This document shows positions 7,901 through 22,900 of a DNA stretch of 58,442 bases, in pieces. The translations under genes and the position numbers were made by a program. How positions within the stretch are numbered: position 1 is the first letter of the stretch; each line of letters begins with the position of its first letter. The notes below the pieces were generated by a model that saw nothing but the letters and a program-made list of their open reading frames with translations, did not search any database and was not told the DNA's origin. Source of the DNA: an uncultured Clostridium sp. (lineage in GTDB: Bacteria > Bacillota > Clostridia > Lachnospirales > Lachnospiraceae); the NCBI GenBank assembly GCA_900555045.1, contig USJW01000015.1, positions 1 through 58,442 of the forward strand. The letters are read 5' to 3'.

Positions 7901-10900
7901 GTACCGCCCCTATGTCCTGGACACGCTGCCGGACGCGTTTGACTTACAGAAGCTTCAGTTTGTGATTCCGGCAGAGGAAGAGGGTAAGTACGCCCAGTAC
8001 GGCCAAAACCCGATGGAGTTCTGGCTGGGCGGCGTGGACAATCTGATCGGCTACGGTATCCAGGGACAGCCCTCCAACGGGCAGCCCTATCCGATTTTGG
8101 AGTACCAGGACACGGCAGGAAAATGGCACGCGGTTGGAGTGCCGGTGGAGTCCATTGTCCGCGAGGAGGATACGGAGGTCGTAAACGGCGTGGAGTGCGC
8201 GGTTTACACCTACGATGTAAAGGAATTCTTCGAGAAGCTGGAGGATTACAATTATGTGGTCCGCGTAAATTACCGCTGCTTCTGGATTCCGCTGACCAAC
8301 TGTCCTGGAATCGTGCGCTTAAACGGCGTTTCCAGGGTGGCGGGCACGCGCGTCAACACAGCTCAGGTGGGCTTTACCATCCTGCGCTATGTGGAGGTGG
8401 CAAACACGGACGCGATCCAGCAGGGACTGTTACAGGATCCCTGCGGTGAATTTATAATCACGGACCCGTTTCTCAAGCGCCTCACGGATCCCTCCAAGCC
8501 GGAGAAATTCGTGATCAAGTCGGAGATCCAATCGGCTGTTTACGCGGAGACGGAGATCAAGGGAACCCACAAGGTGGACGAGAAGATGCTGGAGACGCCT
8601 GCCGTGATGGATTTCGGCAATTACCTGTGCATGTTTACCAACGCCTCCGAAGGCGAGGGCTACAATGTGTCCTTTGATTTTAACCTGGAGAAGAAGGTGC
8701 AGGACGAGCAGCAGGACGCTGAGCAGGGCGCCATGGTGGAGGGCTTCATCACCTTTGGCATCCGCTTGAGTAAGGACCTTTTAGAGGCCGGCACGGAGCC
8801 GCACCTGCGGGATTCAAACGGGAAAATCACGGACCAGCCGGATGCTATGCTGGTGGTGAACTTTGCGGACGGGACGTCCTGGAAGTACACCAAGGCGCAG
8901 CTGTTGGATCTTGTGGTGACGGATGAGAAGACGGGCGTCAACCCTAAGGCGGAATATAAGGATAACAGTATCTACATCCCTGTCAAGGTGGACGAGAATA
9001 AGCCCGCGCAGATTGTGAATATTTCGCTGCGCTATGACAGCTTCAAGGGCAAGGACGAGCTGGACAAGCTGCAGGAGGAGAGTGAACACAAGTCCTGGGA
9101 TGATGAGATCGAGGTCTTAAACGGCGTGCACTCCAACCTCTGGATGCGCGTGTACGGGACATCGGAGAACATTTGCTCCTGCGACGGCACCATGGTCAGC
9201 CGGGTGGACGGCTGGAAGGACCGCGTGACCGGGCAGGTGAAGGAGGATGAGAAATACATCTACGAGTCCGTGGACCCTGGCACGCTTAAATTTGTCATGG
9301 CCAACCCGACGGTGGACGCGTACGTCTGCTGGGTGGACAACACCGCCAGCCATCTGCTGCATCGGAAAAAACAGCAGCCGGTTCCCTACAACAATGAGTA
9401 TTACTACGATTTAGCGCTGGGAAACAATTCGCCCGCGATCATGTACAAGGGCACCATCGACCTGACCTATGACCTGTTTGAGAACAGCTATCCGGCGGAG
9501 GATCTGCGCCACCGGGGATTTGTGATGGACCGCCTGGTGTTTGACATGAGCCATATGCTGGACGAGAAGGAGGACAACAACTGGGCGACGCTCCATGAGA
9601 TCCAGTTCTTTGACATCGACAACCGGGCGGACAGCGAGGACGGAAAAGCCCCGGCGCAGCCTTTGGGCTCGTTTACCTTTCAGGAGCTGCTTGGCGGAGG
9701 TTTCATCGACGCTTCCGGCAGTCTGACCCTGCCGGTTCAGGCATTCAGGGATAAGATGGGGCTGGAGGAGGATTGGATTCCGGGCCGTATCAAGGTGATT
9801 CTCGGCAACATGGACGGCTATATGACACCCGCCCACATGGAGGATACCGACGGGGACGGCGAGGAGGAGCTGGTGCCGGAGAAGCTTTTGCACCTGCAGA
9901 TTTACGGCAAATCCAATGTCTATGAGCAGGATCTGGAGCTCGGCAACCAGTTTATCGCGGAGACCCAGGAAAACTATGACAAAAAGACCTACAAGAAGGC
10001 AGGCACGGACAACGGGGGACTGGACGCGGAGAAGAAGCCCCTGGGCATCAAAAAGCTGTATGTGGATCCGAATCCCGCTGTGAAGCTGGATGTAATCAGC
10101 AACCAGGGAGATCCTTTGGTCTGGGATCACAGCCATACGCATTACTATAATTCAGGGGGAAACTATCACAGCTGTTCCCAGAGCCATTTAAACCCGGACT
10201 ATGAGTTCACCCAGATTCATCCGGACGGCACGGAGGAGCTGGAAAAGGTCTACTACGAGGACGGAGGCCGGCCCGTCGGGAACCCGGAAACGGTGCGCGC
10301 ATGGCTGACAAACTTTGACGATGACGCGGAGGGAAAGGAAGCCTCCAGCCTGATCAGTGGTATCCTGGATCTGGAGGTGCCCTGCCTTGTGAACATCGGG
10401 CAGGTCGGAGCCGACACAGGCCTTGGAAACAATGTGCTGTTGGGGCGCCCGGAGGGCTTTGTGGCGCAGAACCTGCACATTGTGGACAAGGAGCTGCTGT
10501 CCGGAGGAATCGAGAAAGTGATCGTGACCGGCCAGACGGCCGACGGCACGGAGATTCAGGTGAGCTTTGCGGCAGACCTGTTGGAAAAAAAGGCCGACGG
10601 CACCTGGGAGCTCTCACATGAACAGTGGGAGATGTACAATATTGTGGCCGCGACCAAATTCAGCGTGGAATTTAAACATTTCAGCGGTCAGGTCCGCGAG
10701 AACGACGAGTTTTATGTGGATGTGACAGGGCTTGCCACCTACGGCGTGGCCTACCGCTTTAAAGCCAGCTTCCACACCGGGGAGAAGCGGCCGGAGGATG
10801 TGAAAAACCATGACAATAAGCCGGAGAATCTGCGCCCGAAGGAGGAGTTCTACGCGGAGGGCAGGGACGAGCACATCCTGAAGATCAATGATTCCACCGC

Positions 10901-13900
10901 GCCCTATATTCAGAGTGACGCCTACTACGATGCGTATCAGGACAGGGAGGACAGTGAAGAGCGCCAGCTGATGGGCTACGACCAGCACGCGAAGACGGCC
11001 TATGTCCCCTACAATGACCACGAGAAGGAGTTCCATTACTACGTCGGGGCCACCCAGGAGCAGTCCTACGTGTATACCGAGAAAGGGCAGCTGGCCCTGT
11101 GCGGCTGCGGTTACGTGCAGCCGGGATACAGTGCGCAGTACCGGTACAGACACTCCAACTGGGATCTCTATCACCACAGCAGAAACGGCTACCGCGTGCT
11201 GTCAGAGGGTGTGTTAAACATTGAACTGCCCATCGATACGGTGGACGATCAGTATAGGGGATTCCTGTTTGATCGCCTTGTGATCGCGAAGGAGGAGCTG
11301 GACAAATGCGGCGGCATCTACAGCATCGAGTTTGGCGGGCCGGATGGGAATATAATCGGGTTAGACTGGCACAACGGACTTGACCCTGCGAACAGCGCGG
11401 TGTTCTTTGAGAAGGATCTGGAGAACTATAAGACGGACGAGGGGCTTGTCATCCGCTTGGATGATCTCATTGGGGCCAGTCAGGTGCGCTATATCCGCAT
11501 CCGCTTTAAGTATATCGATGCACAGACGGACACCAGCGACGCAGCGCTCAAGGTCCAGGTGGTCGGAAAGACCAACGTGTACGCTGAGACTAACAGACTG
11601 GAGAGCAAGGCGACATTTTACAGGCCGGAATTTTATAATTTCGAGAATATGGGCGACAGCGTGAAGGGAAATAATAAGGACAGTGCGATCCCGGCGCTGC
11701 AAAACCGTAGCTTTAACCCCTATACGCTGGTCTACATGCCCGCCTATATGAGCGTGCAGAAGCCGCATCCCTACGCGTTTTTGCAGTCCATTTTTGACGA
11801 TCAGAAGTTGATTGGCAAGGGGCTTGTAAACAATGGGACGGACAATTACACAGCATACTCTATATTTGCAAACCGTTGGCACAGCAATGCGAACCAGGTT
11901 ACATATGAGGCTCAGGCGCCTCTCGGGGATTTATTCAAGCTGCCCGAATACGACCGGTATCAGCACAGCTATCTGCTCACCTTCGGAAATCAACTGATCC
12001 GCGATGTGAAGGGGACCTATAAAGACCCGGATACGGGAGTAACGTACAACCGCAGCCGGTCCGACAACAGCTACTCGGATATTCCGAACGCAGTATTTAA
12101 GGTAAATGTGCCGATTTATGCGGCAGAGAAAGAGAAGGGATTTTTGGTCACCGGGGTGGCATTCGACCGGGGACTGTTAGAGTACGGCACAAATCCGACG
12201 ATTACACTCTACAAAATTGACGGGGGGAACGAGGTACTCTACAAGACGTTTGGGCCGGAGGAAATCCAGGCTATGATCACAGACGCTCACGATAAGGCGG
12301 TCTCAGAGAATATCCCGGTTCCGGCACCCTCAAAGCAGACCGGCGGCGGCTTTTACGACATCACCGCCTACGACCCGGTAATCCATATTGAGGACAATGT
12401 GATCATCGGGAAAATTGAAGTGACCTATGACTGTTTCGAGGGGAACGACCATGTAACCGCTTCGCTTCACGATTTTTCCGCGGCTGTTACATACAACGGA
12501 CAGGTGCTTCGAAATGAGAACGCAATGCCCACCGATATCGTCAACGAGATGAATAAACAGGGCTGGCTGCGCATCTACGGAAAGCCGAGCACCTTCAATG
12601 ACGAGAACAGCACGGCGGCGGACACTCAGAACACAGCGGGAGCCAGCACTGGTCTGGCCCAGGGAATGCCGATTAAGGCCGCCTCTGCGGGTGAGTGGGA
12701 TTTGCCGGATGCCTACGAGTGGAGGGGAAACACAGCCACGGCGTTAGGGGCAGCGGATAAGCTGCCGTTCGATGGAAATTCCACATTCCTGCCCAAGAAA
12801 GCGGTTCCCATCGTGCGCGTGCAACCCCGCGGCGTGGATGCGAAGGACGGAAAGACCAAGTACGGCATCGATAAGGCCACGCTGGGGGCCAGCATCGGCT
12901 CCGACCAGGCGTGGTACGGCGTGATCATCGGAAATACGGGCGCCAGCCGCATCTATAAGGGCGTGCTGAACATGGAGATTCCCATCACAGAGGGACCGGT
13001 GACCGCCCAGAACAAGAAGTACATCAATGGATTTGAGGTGAATAAGATTGTCTCCGACGAGAACCTGGTCCGCAACATCACGCGGGACGACAAGGTGTAT
13101 CTGGAGACGGTGACACTGCGGGAATGCCAGCCGATCCCGGTGGACGACGATGACAATTATGTGCCGGGAAAGGATCCGGGGAGACCGGCCATGGTGGTGC
13201 TGACGCTTCAGAAGGACGATAAGGGGGCGTACATTTACCCGAATATCGCAAAGATCGCGGACGGGACGGACAACACATACTACGACCTGATTTACACGGA
13301 CCGGAACGGGGACGAGCATGTCTTTGGCAATGCAGTGAAGGCGAGTGACATCCTGGTGGCAATGGCCGCGGGCAGCCCGGACTACGTGCTGTCCATCCCC
13401 AAGGCAGTGTGGAACACGGAGGATCATCTGTTTGAGCATCCGAAGAGCATCTCCATGGGATTCGGCAGCTACACCTCCTATAAGGAGGACAACTTCGCCA
13501 AGACATCCGGCAGCCCGGTGAAGCAAAATGAGGGCCTGATTCAGATGCGGGGAATCCCGACCGGCTATATTTACGAGTGGGATGCCTCGGGAGACCCGAA
13601 CGAGATGAAGCTGCTCCAGGATTTGAAGCTGACGGCCAAGTGGATCAACACCTATGAGGGGGACCAGCCGCTCACGACCTCCATAGGAGGCCTTCTGACC
13701 CGGACGGTGGACAGCTACGGCTACCTCCACATCGATCCCTCGGAGCCCACGCTGGACATGCGCGCGGCCAAGGGCGAGCGCGACAACCCGTTGAATGTTT
13801 ACGACGGGGAGGATAAGGACAGCCTGGCGATCTCCTACGAGTACAAGGATGGGACCCGCTACCGCATCTTCTTAGGAAATGAGAGCGAGAGCGGAATGTC

Positions 13901-16900
13901 CCAACCGGTTCTGGCGGTGGATCTGCCGCTGTACAACGACAGCGCGGCCACCAACGAGCAGGAGGAACGGCGCAGAGGCTTCCAGATGACGGAGATTTAT
14001 CTGGATCACCAGCTGATCGGCGACGGACAGGTGGAGGGTTACTACGACCCGGCGGGCAACTACTACGGAAAGGACGAGCTTCCGGACGGCATGACCGCGG
14101 ACACGGTGCCGGCCACCTGGGATACGGTTTACAACGACGGCGTGACCAAGGTCTTCCAGATCAAGGTGTACGACCGGATTGCGACTGTAAAAAATGAGGA
14201 CAACGAGAGTGTGCCCGCATGCTATATTATAGAAGGCGATGAGTTAAAGGAGCTGCTCAAGGAGCGGGAGAGCGGCAATGGCGTGCACATTCCCTACACC
14301 AGCTGGTATGACGAGACCGGCGCTCATGAGGGGCGCGTGATCAAATATCCCGGCCGCTTGGAGATTGTATTTAACACGTTTGAGGGCAGTGTGCTTGAGA
14401 AGAACAAGGAGGGCGAGGACGAGCGCGGAATGGTGGAGCTTCTGGGCGAGGTGAACCGCTACGGCGACCACTACACGTACCGCAGATGGCACATCAAGGA
14501 GAATCTGGAAAATGGGTTTAACGCGGAGCTAAAGAAGGATGCCGCCACCGGAAAGTTCAAGTGGGTGACGCGGTACGGCAACGAGGTGCTGGCCAAGGCC
14601 TCCTTTATCGACTATGTGTCCGGGACGACCACCAAAGTGGACTCCAAGGACGGGCAGGATGCGTTAGACTGGGCGGCGTTTGATGTGAAGGAGCCGCTGC
14701 CGAAGGTGACGGCCCAGAATCAATACTACAACCGCGCAGATTTGAACAACAAGCACATAAACGCCGGGGACGGCGTGTACCGGAACTTTGCACCGGCAAA
14801 TGAGATCGGAACGCGCATAGACGGCACCAAGATTTACGAGTCTGTGGACATGAACACCGAGTGGACGGTGGTGCCCTACGGCAGAGAGTATCTGTCCGTG
14901 TTCGGACTCACCAACGACAGTATCTCCCGCATGGAGAATTTCCGGTTTGAGATGATTCCGGAGATAACCACCGGCGAGGCGTACGACACCACCGTGGAGG
15001 ATTCTGAGAAAAACAGGGGCTTCCACACCATGGATATCGTTGTGCGCGACCAGCTGTTTGACCAGGCGGTGCTTGACCGCATAGAGATTATAGACGATGA
15101 GAGCAAGACAAGGCTTGAGCTTGTGCGCGTGGACTACAGTGCGCCGGTTGCGAGCCCGTCTGAGGCCCGCAACCCCTACGACCGCCTGACGCCGGCGACA
15201 GAGGGAAAGAGGCCGCCCTCCCAGGTGAATGAGGGGGTGGTTTATGAAGTGTACCTTATTTCCGGTGACAACCGCGAACACATTGGCACGCTGGGCCGGG
15301 AAGCGGCAGATAAGATGCCGTCCGGATCCCCTTCCTATGAGAAGGGTCTGTACAGGATTTACGAGGGCGACCTGGTGATCCCGCGCAGCATGATCGTGGA
15401 GCGGGCCGGCATGGCAAATGTGCGCCTGGTGAGGGTGGAGGGATCCGATTTCCTGCCCATGCGCAACCCGGAATATAAGACCGATGTGACCGACTGGAAC
15501 ATGACCCACGTGATAAAGACCGATCAGGAGTACCCGGATGCGGAGTCCATCGTGTTTGTGGGAATCAGCGACAAGGCGATCGCGGAGAACGCCATAAATA
15601 TTGACGAGGCGGCGGCGACCGTCAACACCGGTTCCTTCGACACCTACCTGTACGGCCATACCTACCAGCAGATCGAGGCTTCGCACCAGTTGGTCGGAGC
15701 GCCGGAGCTGTCGGGGGAACAGGACGAGGCGGGGAACAACTTCGCGGAGGTGGCGAACGACGACCACAAGCGCAACGACACGGACAAGACCTACATCAGG
15801 ACGCCGAAGATGTTCTTTGACACCACCATCAGCGCGGTGTTCCGGGACGACCTGACTCCGGCGGAGATAGTGGAAACGGGGTCAAAGGACGCCCGGTTTA
15901 CGGATGAAACCCTGGGGAGTATCCAGGAGCGCGACCGCAATCGGATGTGGGATGGAAGCTACAACGGGAACGGCCAACATGACCGGTACTATATGGATAA
16001 CACCTGGATGACCGTGGGCTACAAGTCCATGGCCGGGTACACGGTGGACTTCCGCCAGCTGGGCTGCAATCCGACCGCTAAGCCCGCCATGGTGAAATAC
16101 GGCGGAGGCAACTACAATGAGTATCTGACAGGAAACGGGACTGTGTCCCAGGACTACAACGCGGCGGCGAATGTGGAGCTGACCGTGGATCTGCCGGAGG
16201 AAGCGTTCGACGCGTACTATGTGAAGCTGCGCCCGGAGCTTAAGGACTATGTGAACTCCATAACCGTGTACCGAAGGGGCGGGGAATCCTACAAGATCCC
16301 CGGCACAGAGTGGCGCGGAAACGGGCACAAGACGCTTAACGGGGCCGGTGATATCGACCAGTATGCGGATGGACCGTGGTGGAGAATCAACCTGCTGACC
16401 GACGGCACAGATCCGAACAAATTATACGCCAACAGCCAGATCGACCCCTATGACGCCAGAGACCGGCTGGGGACGGCATCCAATGCGGACCACTACTATT
16501 ACAAAGCGCCCTCCGTGATCACCAGGGCGGGAGACATAGACAAGGTTGTGATCAACATGTCCATCAACTCCCATGCGGCCGCTGGGACTGAGGGGACGCT
16601 GTGGGATGTGCTGGAGGCGGACGAGGGAACGTGGTACGAGGAGGCCTTTGACCCCGCTACCCACCATGCTCTTCCCTACGGAAGAGTGACACAGGTTGCA
16701 AAGCAAAGTACCCGGCATTCTGTGGAGATCGCCGGGCGGGTGATCAAGACGGAGGACGCCATGAGCCCAGCCCTCAGCATGCAGAAGGCCACGGTGAGCG
16801 CCCGCCTGGAGTTGGGAAGCCAGTTTAATATCGATGACGGGGCGGCGAAAAACCTTTCCAGGGACGAACGCTGCGCGGGGAAGGTAGAGCCTGGAAACCG

Positions 16901-19900
16901 CGTCACCAAGGTGCGGGTGCAGGAGGCAGCGGGCTGTGTGTCCTACGACGGGGAGAAGGGAAACATCAACGTAAAGAAGCTGAACGCGGGCGAAAAGAGC
17001 GGGTGGTCCTACGGCAACTGGTACCGCTGGATCAGATATGTCTCCGACTATTACGGGGACACGCAGCGCTTTGACGACTGGCACGCCAGACACTTGGAGG
17101 ACTCAGCGCTGATCCGCGTTCTGCCCAGCCAGGTGCAGCTGGAGAAGGGCTTAGGCACCCCCAAGGGCGGGGAAGCCTTCGCTGCGATGGGCGGAAATGT
17201 GCGCTATGATCTGCCGGTGGACGGGTTCACCTTCGACTTTGTGGACGGGTCCGCCTCCGGGCAGCACCTTGAGATCCCGGATTACGGCCAGCTGCGCGGC
17301 TATGGGCTGGGAGTAAACCAGTGGACGTCCAAGAGACATACGTTAGAGTTTATCGCAGATGATGAAAAAAATGCAAACTGGGAGAAATGTCACGCCGCCT
17401 ATGTGGCAAACTTCGATATTTTGTGGCCGGAGTGGATGGGAAGATTCACGCATGTGGACCGCGTGGAGGTGACCGACACCCTTCCGGCGATCGCGAGGGA
17501 GGACGGCTTTTATAAGGGATTTTTCTCCCGCTATCTGGAGATTGAGGATTCCATGAAGCCCTATGTGCTGGAGGTTCAGGTTACGGTGAACCGGTACGAG
17601 CAGGACGAGGATGGAAACACCCGTACGGACGCGGAGGGCAAACCGGTGATTTCTGGTGCGCCCCGGACGGTCACGGTCTCCTACAAGGATTTATACAATC
17701 AATACGCAGAATCAGGGGTGACGCTTCCGGACGAGCTGGAGGGAAGGGTTTTGTTCCGCTACGCCAAAAATACCAACGGGATGCTGTTGGGCAACGACCG
17801 CCTGGCGTCCGCCTCGAACGCGGAGCTGGCGCAGGAAGGCGGGGCGGACCAGCCCGGGGATCCGCTGGGCGATATGATGCACGCGTACGGAGAGCTGCCG
17901 AATATTATTGAGCTTGAGAAGAATGAGTACCCGGCCAAGGTGACCTTCGTCTCCGTGAACCTTCCCGGAAACGGCGACAAGACGGACGAGTACACCGGTG
18001 TGAGACCGGCGGCAAACCAGACGGAGGACACAGACCCGGATTTCTATATCCTGGGCAATGTGTGCGAGATTCTGGACGACTTATACCCGGGATCCGACCC
18101 GGAGAATCCTGATCCGGAGCACGGCATCTGGAGCGATCTGTTCGGGATGACGGACGCGTGGTTAACCGGCAGCATAATCGAATACCCGCGCAACTGGAAT
18201 CGAAGTTACCGGGATGCCTATGTGAGGTGGAAACGCTACAAGACAATCTTTGGCCTCAGCGGGGATTACGACCTGGAGCGCTACAATTACACGCTGTCCC
18301 AGTGCAAAAACCGGCGAGCAAACTATTCCATCGGAGCGGTGGGATACACCAGCGACGAGAGCAATCCCGCCCAGATGAGCAGTACAGAGAACACCTTCGG
18401 GACGCCGGCGGGCCTCAATCAGTACCGTGAATTGTACCGGTACACCCCGTACACGGGCTGGCATACGCCGGATAAACAGATTACCCTCCGGGAGGCCAAC
18501 GACAACACGTTTGCCAACTTCGCACTCTGGTACGCGAAGCGGGTGGAGCCGCTTGCAAAGGTGGAGACGGAGACCGTGCCGGAGCAGAAAAAGGATGGAA
18601 AGGAAACGGGGGTGGAGATCGAGCACACCCTGCCAATCGACGTGGCCGACTGGGAGGTGTCCGAAAACACGGCACAGCCGTTAAACGATGTCTACGATTA
18701 CGACTCGGACAATCTGACGCCGAACAAGCTGAAATACCGCCTGTGGGCGACCAACTTAAACGAGAAGGGGCCGGATGCCAGCGGGGAGGAGAATGAGAAT
18801 CTGGATCTCACCGGCGTGTATTACCGGGAGCTGGACTATCAGGACGTGCTGCCGGAGGGCTTAAGGACCCAGAAGCTCTGGATCCCCGTGCAGTTTATCA
18901 GCCGGACAGTGCGCCAGGCGCAGCCTGACAAGGACTCAAAGCAGTTATCGGTTCTGGGCGAGAATAAGTTTGCGGTGTCCGCGTTTAAGCTGTACACCGC
19001 AACCGAGGCGGACCAGCTCTCCAGCGAGCTGGTGCGGTCGGGCAGCAGCTTCGGCGCGCCCTACAAGGACACGGTGGTTTACGATTTGAAGGAGGAGCTG
19101 CTCGACGGCCTGATTCAGGCGGACGGTGTGATTTCGGAGGCGGGAAAGAAGGTCTCCGACTATATCACCTACGCGGATGCGGACGGAAAAACGGTGGATG
19201 ACGTGGAGCTTGCGCGGTATTACTGTGTGGACTTAGAGAAGATGTTCCTGACCGGCGAGCTTGAGGGAATCCGCAAAAAGGACGACGACCCCAACGTGAA
19301 GGACGGCGGGTATTTCTTCCAGCACAACCTGTTGGCGTTTGACTACAATCTGGCCGTGCGCACGGACTGGCGGATCGACTATCATCAGAACCTGATGCGC
19401 TTCTTTGAACCGAATGAGGACGGGAACGCCACGCTGACCGGCGTGCGGGACGCAGACGGATTTACAGAGAAGCCGGCGGAGCTGCTCTTTGAGGGCATTT
19501 TTGTGGACCGGCGCTATGAGGGCAAGGAGAACCCGGGTGAAGAGGACGTAAATACGGACAAGAAGCCCTGGGGAGTGGACAGCCAGCCCACCGTGGACAC
19601 GGATCCGCTGGTGCTCGCCAAGGTGGTGACCAACCATGTGGACCTGCGCCTTCACACAGCGGGGGTCAACAGCGTCACCGACGTGAACACGGACCCGAAA
19701 AAGCCCATCGACATGGAGCGCTACAAGAATGTGGATAACTATAAGAAGCTGCGCTTCACCAACCGGGCGGCGAAGATCAACCTGGCGGTAAACCGGCTGC
19801 CCTACATGAATCAGGTGGCTACCGCGTCCAACGCGTCCGGAAATGTGGTCAACGTGCCGGATTTGAGACCGGATCCGAAGAACGGGGATGCACAGAGAAA

Positions 19901-22900
19901 TCGTCCCATGGGCTTAAACTACAACGGAAACGACTTTAACAAGGCGGATCCGGACACCGACGCAAACACGCCCTACCAGACAGCGGACATCGAGCATCTG
20001 GTGCCGGGCGACCGGATCTCCTACTACCTGACGGCCATCAACGACAAGGACATCTATCCGACGGAGAGCGGCGAGATACGGGAGAGCGTCACCTGGAACA
20101 ACCCGGTGCTGCGCTTCGACGCGCCCGAGGGGACCAGGATTGCCAGATGGAGCTACATGCCGGACATCTTCCCGCTGGGGGAGACTGAGCGGGTGAACGC
20201 AAACGGCCATTATCTGGACGAGGACGGCAACGAGATTAAGGACGAGAAGGGAAATCTGATTCACGACAAGAACGACAGCCGCATCGCCCGCCAGAAGCTG
20301 GCTGCGGACATCGAACGGAAGGATCTGGAGGTCTACGATCCGGAGCATCCGGACTACGAGGCGGACAGAGACGGCGGCGTGTACTTTGCGGTGCCGGAGA
20401 ACAAGGAACTGAAGGACATTTACAGCGGCAAGGAGATGGAGCGGCCCAACGTGTTTAGGAGCTTCTTCGGAAGCCGCAATGTGAGTGAGAACGAGACCGA
20501 TGAGGTCGTGAGGAGCATCGTCTGGAAGGTCAACGGGGATATCCCGGTGAATAAGGGCGTGCGCTTCCTGGTGGTGCTGGAGGTGGAGGATCCGGACAAC
20601 AACAACGAGGCAAACCGCAAGGGCGCGAGCATCGTTTTGGAGCCCTCCAAGGTGTCGGCCGGTGCGATTCGCACCCACGGCTACGAGCCGTTCTACTTCA
20701 CCAGCACGAACCCGCAGTCGCTTGACGGGGACTTTGACAGCGCGTCCGGCGGCACAGGCGAGCAGGACTACAGCCAGATCGAACTGCCGCACCCGCAGAA
20801 TCCGGCGGGCAAGGTGGAGGCGGGTGCGCTGCACACCACCGCCGGGTCCGCGGCCACGGAATATCTGGGCGCGGATGAAGCCAGACAGGAGGTTATCTCC
20901 TCGAAGGAGACGGTGACCTACAAGCGCGTTCTGGCCGGAAACGAGAACAAGTTTAACGGCGATTTAAAGACCATGGTGAACGGGATGCACGCGGAGGTCC
21001 TGTCCGAGGGCATGAAGGTTTACACCGAGAAGGAGCCGCCGGCGGTCATCATCTCCATGGAGGACCGCGTGGACAGCCAGGAGGCGGTACTGACCATCGG
21101 CGTGCCGAAGGACGGACAGAGCGGAAGCGAGGGAACCATCCGCAACGAGGTCCACAGGGATGTGGCCTACATGGATGTGACGGCGGACTTTATCAGCGGA
21201 AACGCGTATGACCCGGACTATGACGGGGACAAGGATGTCCGCGACCTCCAGGGCTTCTACTTAAACCGCATGCCCACGAAGGAGGAGTTGGCCTACAATC
21301 AGACCAGCATCGACGGCGAGCGGAACATGACGGCCGTGATGTACGTGCAGTTTAGGGACGACTTAGACGAGGCTGGAGAGATAAAGAGCTCCCTGGCCGC
21401 AGCGCCCAACAACGGGCTTCATGTGCCCTACGACCCGGCTTACCCGTCAAAGGACCGCTGGGCCAAGGAGGGCTACCGCAAGGTGTATCCGGCGGATCCG
21501 GCCTACAACGAGGGCGGCTGGTCCTGGTACAACCCGGTGGACGGCACATATGTGCTGGTGGAGCCCAGAGATGTGGCGCGCCTTCGCTTCGAGTACGCGG
21601 CCTTAAAGGAGTCCGATGTAAACCGGCTGGGGCAGGAGGACGATTTCCTGACGTTACCGGCGATCCGTCTCTACGGCGTGAGCCGCTGGGCGGACATCAA
21701 TCCGGACAGGGCACAGAAGGATTACAGCTACAATTACACGGTCCAGGTGAAGCAGGAGTGGTACCGCGACAGCTCGATGGCGGATAACTACACCACGTTA
21801 AAGCCGGGGGAGACCACGGAAGGTTCTGCGGGCACGGAAGCCGGCGAGATGGAGGAGAATTACCGGGAAGAGAACGGGCTTAGGGCCACCAGCTCCACGG
21901 CGGACGATCTCTCCACGGAGATCGAGTTTGATACGTACCGCTACGGCATCGGAACCAGCACAACCTACCCGGTGCTCCGGCGCATGGCGCACATGAAGCT
22001 GTCGGCGGAGAGCTATGAGACGAAGTCCCAGGCTGAGGACAGGGACGCCAAGCCCCTCAAGGGGTACCGGCCATACCAGGAGCTGTGGACAAGAATCACG
22101 GCGGACAACCAGAGAAACACCGAAAACCGGGAGGTGAGCGCCGTGTCCTCGGGGACGCTGAAGCTCAAATACATAGCGGACGGCACGGGGACGGACCGGG
22201 CGGACCAGGCGTATACCTGGGAGCAGGACGAGGCGGCAGACGAGGCTCCGGAGTTAGACGGGCTTAAGGACGCGCTGGGGACTGGAGAAATTTACCAGCC
22301 CACAATCATCGACAAGGTGCCGGTGCAGTACGTGGATGTGGACAGCCGGATGCTGCCGGAGGGCGGACTTGACGCTGTGAGCGGACAGCCCCAGACGGTG
22401 CCGGTTGACTGGGAGAACAGCCCGGTGGAGATCCACTGGTACGCTGCAGACGGCACGGAGAAGACGATGGGCACGGATTACCCGGCGCCCCAGCTGAGCG
22501 TGTACCGGATGACGGCGAAGGATTTTGGCGGAATGCAGTCCTTTGACAAGGCGCAGGCCGACAAGGTGGACGCCGAGATCCGGCCAAACGGCGGCGCGGA
22601 CACCGAGGCCAAGAGCGCGGAGTATCTGGTGTACACCTACATATTTAAGGATACGGACCACAGGACGTCGCTTGGAAGCGGCGAGCGGATTGAGATTGTC
22701 TACAGCACCGTGGCCAAGGGCCAGGGGCTGCCGATGGCGACCTATTCTGCAGACGGCGCGGACGACGGAAAGGCGATGTACCTGCCCAGATTCGGCGAGT
22801 ACAGCCACACCGATGAGCGGATTTACCTAAGCGACCCGGGAAGCAACGACGAGGACGCCAACGCCATCTGGCCGGTGACCAAGGAGAATGAGTCCAGCCC

